Source of the DNA: Vicia villosa
Lineage: Eukaryota > Streptophyta > Magnoliopsida > Fabales > Fabaceae
NCBI RefSeq assembly: GCF_029867415.1
Contig: NW_026705226.1
Span: 434,001-498,000, forward strand
DNA length: 64,000 nt
Direction: 5' to 3'
Within the stretch, counting starts at the first letter, position 1. Each line of letters begins with the position of its first letter. The position numbers and the translations under genes are program-made. Below the pieces are notes generated by a model. The model was not told the origin of the DNA, did not search any database, and worked only from the letters and a program-made list of their open reading frames with translations. This document shows positions 61,081-64,000 of this stretch, one piece after another.

Positions 61081-62121
61081 GCTTCTAGTTCAATGTGTCG
61101 AGGAATCAACTTGACAGTAGACAGACAAACTCTGAAGATGAAGACAGACAAGGATGAGTTTTCTGGACAACCTGGATGTATGTATGCAAATGATGCAATT
61201 GTTGTTGTTTCTTTTTATTTATTTGATTTTCAAGGAATTCAAGTTATTAACTTGTAAACATCAAAACATGAAGGAGGTAAATCCTATATTGGATCAAAGC
61301 TTTGATCAAGTTATCATCAAGATCAATCATCCATTTTGGTGGATTAAGGTTTTCACCTCATCGACACCCAAGATCCATTGAGTTTGATGAAACTTATGAT
61401 GTTTACAAAGAAAGACCTATGATTTCCTTGGAAATCAAATGAATACATGGATGAATGGTTTATGCATCAATCACAATCGAGATCACACATGGCCGCACGG
61501 ACAAAGTTCAAAGGTTCGACGTCACGAGCATGGAGTCAAAGTTAAGAACCACCCACAAAGGTATGTACTAGGGAATTTTGTACCTGCCGAACGGGTTCTA
61601 CAAAGGTTCCCAGAGTTTTCAATCTTCTATCGGATACTACCGGCACGCACAATTGCTCATGGGCGCCAATAATATGCCTAAAAAGACCTCGTCTGAGCGT
61701 AGCATCGCATGACAACAAGCTCAAATTGGTACTTGATCTTGTTTCTGCGCTACATCCTAAAAAAGCTTAGATGGGTTAAAAGGGTTCTAGGTCATTCAGC
61801 TTCTACGGACACTCACTATTGAAAATAATAGCGTTCTTACGATAGTTCGAAACAACATCTACTACCTTCCATGAGGCCTCCACTGATTGGGGTTCCACCA
61901 TATGACGCTCATGCTAAGGATTGCTCCTGACATGCGACTATTGGTCTTACCACCTCCTATCTCAAGTTACTCACAAAAGTCCGGGTTAGAACTTTATTTC
62001 ATCACAAAGGAACCATCGAGCACCAAAAAGAAAAAAAAAATAAACAAACAAAGCACACAACAATATATACAGATACAAAACACACATATAAACAAAAATA
62101 GGCTTAACACACTTAAAACTG
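61081..62121 (-). other. Ogre-like untranslated leader
   Basis: Between gag and PBS on the minus strand. No long frame; includes an A-rich run (62021-62060). Length and lack of coding sequence suit a leader. Confidence 0.45.
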
Positions 62122-62141
62122 GATCCGCAGTGAAGTCGCCA
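62122..62141 (-). other. Ogre-type primer-binding site
   Basis: The minus strand reads TGGCGACTTCACTGCGGATC seven bases after the LTR end. TGGCGACTCC-type sites (complementary to tRNA-Arg) are typical of Ogre elements. Confidence 0.65.
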
Positions 62142-62148
62142 TTTTTTC

Positions 62149-62440
62149 TATAGCGGGGAAAATCTGAGATCGAAGCCATTATATTGGCTCGACTCAATAT
62201 TTCAGTGAAAGTTGTCACCGCGCTTTATTGTTTCCGAAGGAAAAGGGAAAAGAACAAATAAAACCCAAAGTTTGTTTTTTAAAACAAAAAGAAGAGATCT
62301 TAGGTACGGGTGTTGTTTATACAAGGGGAAGGTTTTAAGCACCCCTCATATATGTGGTACTCCACAGGAACCTTTTTGAAAATCTGTGTCGTGTGTGCTA
62401 AAAAAGGAGTTTGTTTTATTTTAAAAATAAGCTCTGCAAG
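62149..62440 (-). repeat. Truncated Ogre-type LTR, 3' end
   Basis: Matches 51737-52030 (TAGCGGGGAAAA...CGCTTTATTGTTTCC...TACTCCACAGGAACC). Its terminal CA reads TA here. The LTR is cut at 62440, where it is joined to the interior of a CACTA element. Confidence 0.75.
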
Positions 62441-62996
62441 AAATCGGTCACAAAAAATATTTTTATATACAATTTAATTTTTATATATAAATTAGAGACC
62501 GAAATTTTGGTCACTAATATTTTTTGTTTTCTTTTTTTATTTTTAATCCTCTTTATTATTTTACTATTTCCTTTCCATTTTTTTAAAGATTTTAATTCTC
62601 TTTCAAATTTAAATTTTTACTAAATTTTTCTTATTTTTATTGTTTTAACATATATATTTATAAAAAACTACATGAATATTTGTTTAAATATAAAATATAA
62701 CAATAGTTGTTAAGTGGTGTAGAGACAGGTTGTCATTAAAATACACGGAGGTCACAAGTTTATTTTATGAAAAAGAACACTAAAATCGGTCTCTAAAATC
62801 GGTCACAGAATTCGGTCACAAATTCGGTCTCTAAATTTCGGTCACTAAATTTGTCGCAAAAGCTTAGCGACTAGCACTTTTTCAACCGAAAAGTAATGGT
62901 CGCTAAATCGGTCTCTAAACGTTTTAGTGACCAATTTTTAAGTTTTTTCGATCTCTAATTCGGTCACTAAAAATGAATTTTTTAGTAGTGAAGGTT
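62441..62996. mobile_element. CACTA element, 5'-truncated duplicate
   Basis: Copy of 5919-6470 with very few differences, retaining the right terminus GAATTTTTTAGTAGTG and the following AAG. The left quarter including the left terminus is missing at the junction with the Ogre LTR. Confidence 0.85.
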
Positions 62997-63787
62997 GAAA
63001 GTGATTCGACCGAGTTAGATAATACTAAACGGACCTAAGTTACAATATTTATGATAGTTCAATTATATTTATCATGAAAAAATGATTTTTAAAATGAAAA
63101 AAAAATATTTTAAAAAATAAGGATAGATTATGCATGTAAATCTTAATTTTATTGATTAAATTAATGAACAATTCATTAAGTTTTTAACTAATAAGTGACT
63201 AATATAATTAATAAATTCACATAATAATTTTAAATATAATAAAATTCTAAAATATTTCAACAATTTATATCTCAATTGTTGTTGTTCACTTGCAACTTTT
63301 CTTACTTTTTAGTAATTCAACAATTTATATCTCAAAATGATTGTCGTTCATTTGTACTTTTGTAATTTTTCTCTTATTGCTGGTACTGAAAAAACTTTGA
63401 TGGTGGTAGCATGGCTGTCAGATAAGTTAAGGATACAGTACCGAAACTAATTACTGTTTTCATTGATGGATATGAATTTGACTTGATACAATAAGTCATA
63501 TTTAAATTTTAAAGCGACAAATCGAACCTGTAACCGATAAAGCATCTCGAAAATATCATATCATAAATTGCTTTCTACATATACATCAAAACCACTGTAC
63601 CAACCAATAAACAATCATCATGTTTAGAATCGAACCTGTAACCGATAAAGCATCTCGAAAATATCATATCGAGACCATCATGTTAACTTATTTAATCATT
63701 CAAAACAAAAAAAAGCTTTTGTATATGGAGACCATCATCCAATAAAACAATCATCATGTTTAGAATGTATTTTATTTTTATTGGACG

Positions 63788-63867
<80 letters not shown>

Positions 63868-64000
63868 TATGGTTAGAGTTTACTTTTTAAAAATGAATAA
63901 ATAGAACCCTATTCATAATGTCCATCCATAATTACCAATTAATTAACTTAACGTTCTATAAATAAAAAACTAAAAGAAATTAATCAATTAATGAAATATA
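62997..64000 (+). repeat. GDSL upstream block, second copy (no hAT)
   Basis: Colinear with 6471-6918 plus 9632 to about 10205. The hAT insertion site is empty (GTTAAGGATACAGTACC, AAGGATAC once at 63429-63436). (TA)n tract at 63790-63863. The window ends at the point equivalent to about 10205, i.e. some 0.8 kb before a start codon would be expected by analogy with copy B. Confidence 0.88.

Overview
The window is eukaryotic, almost certainly the nuclear genome of a papilionoid legume; this is inferred from AT-rich, intron-containing, retrotransposon-dominated sequence with Ogre/Tat-type elements whose primer-binding site and gag resemble those expanded in pea, vetch and clover relatives. It contains one complete host gene, part of a second, and a fragment of a third, all of one GDSL-type esterase/lipase family. 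Almost everything else is transposable elements, most of them broken.

Layout. 1-5168: 3' half of GDSL copy A (exons 4-5) followed by a truncated minus-strand Ty1/copia element (copia A). 5169-10953: upstream block of the next gene unit, holding a non-autonomous CACTA element (5669-6470), a 2.7 kb hAT-like element (6919-9623) and a long TA microsatellite. 10954-13441: GDSL copy B, five exons, 351 codons, apparently intact. 13718-18725: copia B, complete with both LTRs, inserted at the same site as copia A. 18726-21644: PBS side and long LTR of a minus-strand Ty3/gypsy element. 21645-24895: decayed plus-strand gypsy pol, a LINE fragment and a Sirevirus-like fragment. 24896-30127: a GDSL promoter/exon 1 relic (copy C) embedded in a forward-inverted-forward duplication. 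30128-35770: hAT-like ends, a copia gag fragment with LTR, and a Mutator-like MITE with perfect 9-bp target duplication. 35771-42513: a minus-strand Tat/Retand-type gypsy element carrying an oppositely oriented extra ORF. 42514-46716: tandem Ogre/Tat-like LTR fragments and a LINE fragment. 46717-51413: copia C with perfect 5-bp TSD. 51737-54908: solo-LTR-like Ogre sequence. 54909-62440: copia RNase H/LTR fragment, AT-rich DNA, CACTA-like and hAT-like ends, and a minus-strand Ogre gag, leader, PBS and LTR. 62441-64000: a second copy of the GDSL upstream block, without the hAT insertion.

How it fits together. Blocks 1-5168 and 12533-17700 are near-identical and share the same copia insertion, and 62441-64000 repeats 5919 to about 10205. 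The locus is therefore a tandemly duplicated GDSL array whose unit is upstream block + gene + copia, later interrupted by nested insertions. The right edge stops about 0.8 kb short of where another GDSL start codon would be expected. No tRNA, rRNA or CRISPR locus was seen, and no novel multi-gene system. The most unusual structures are the zigzag palindrome of a gene promoter, the hAT insertion with its empty site in the same window, and the antisense ORF of the Tat-type element.
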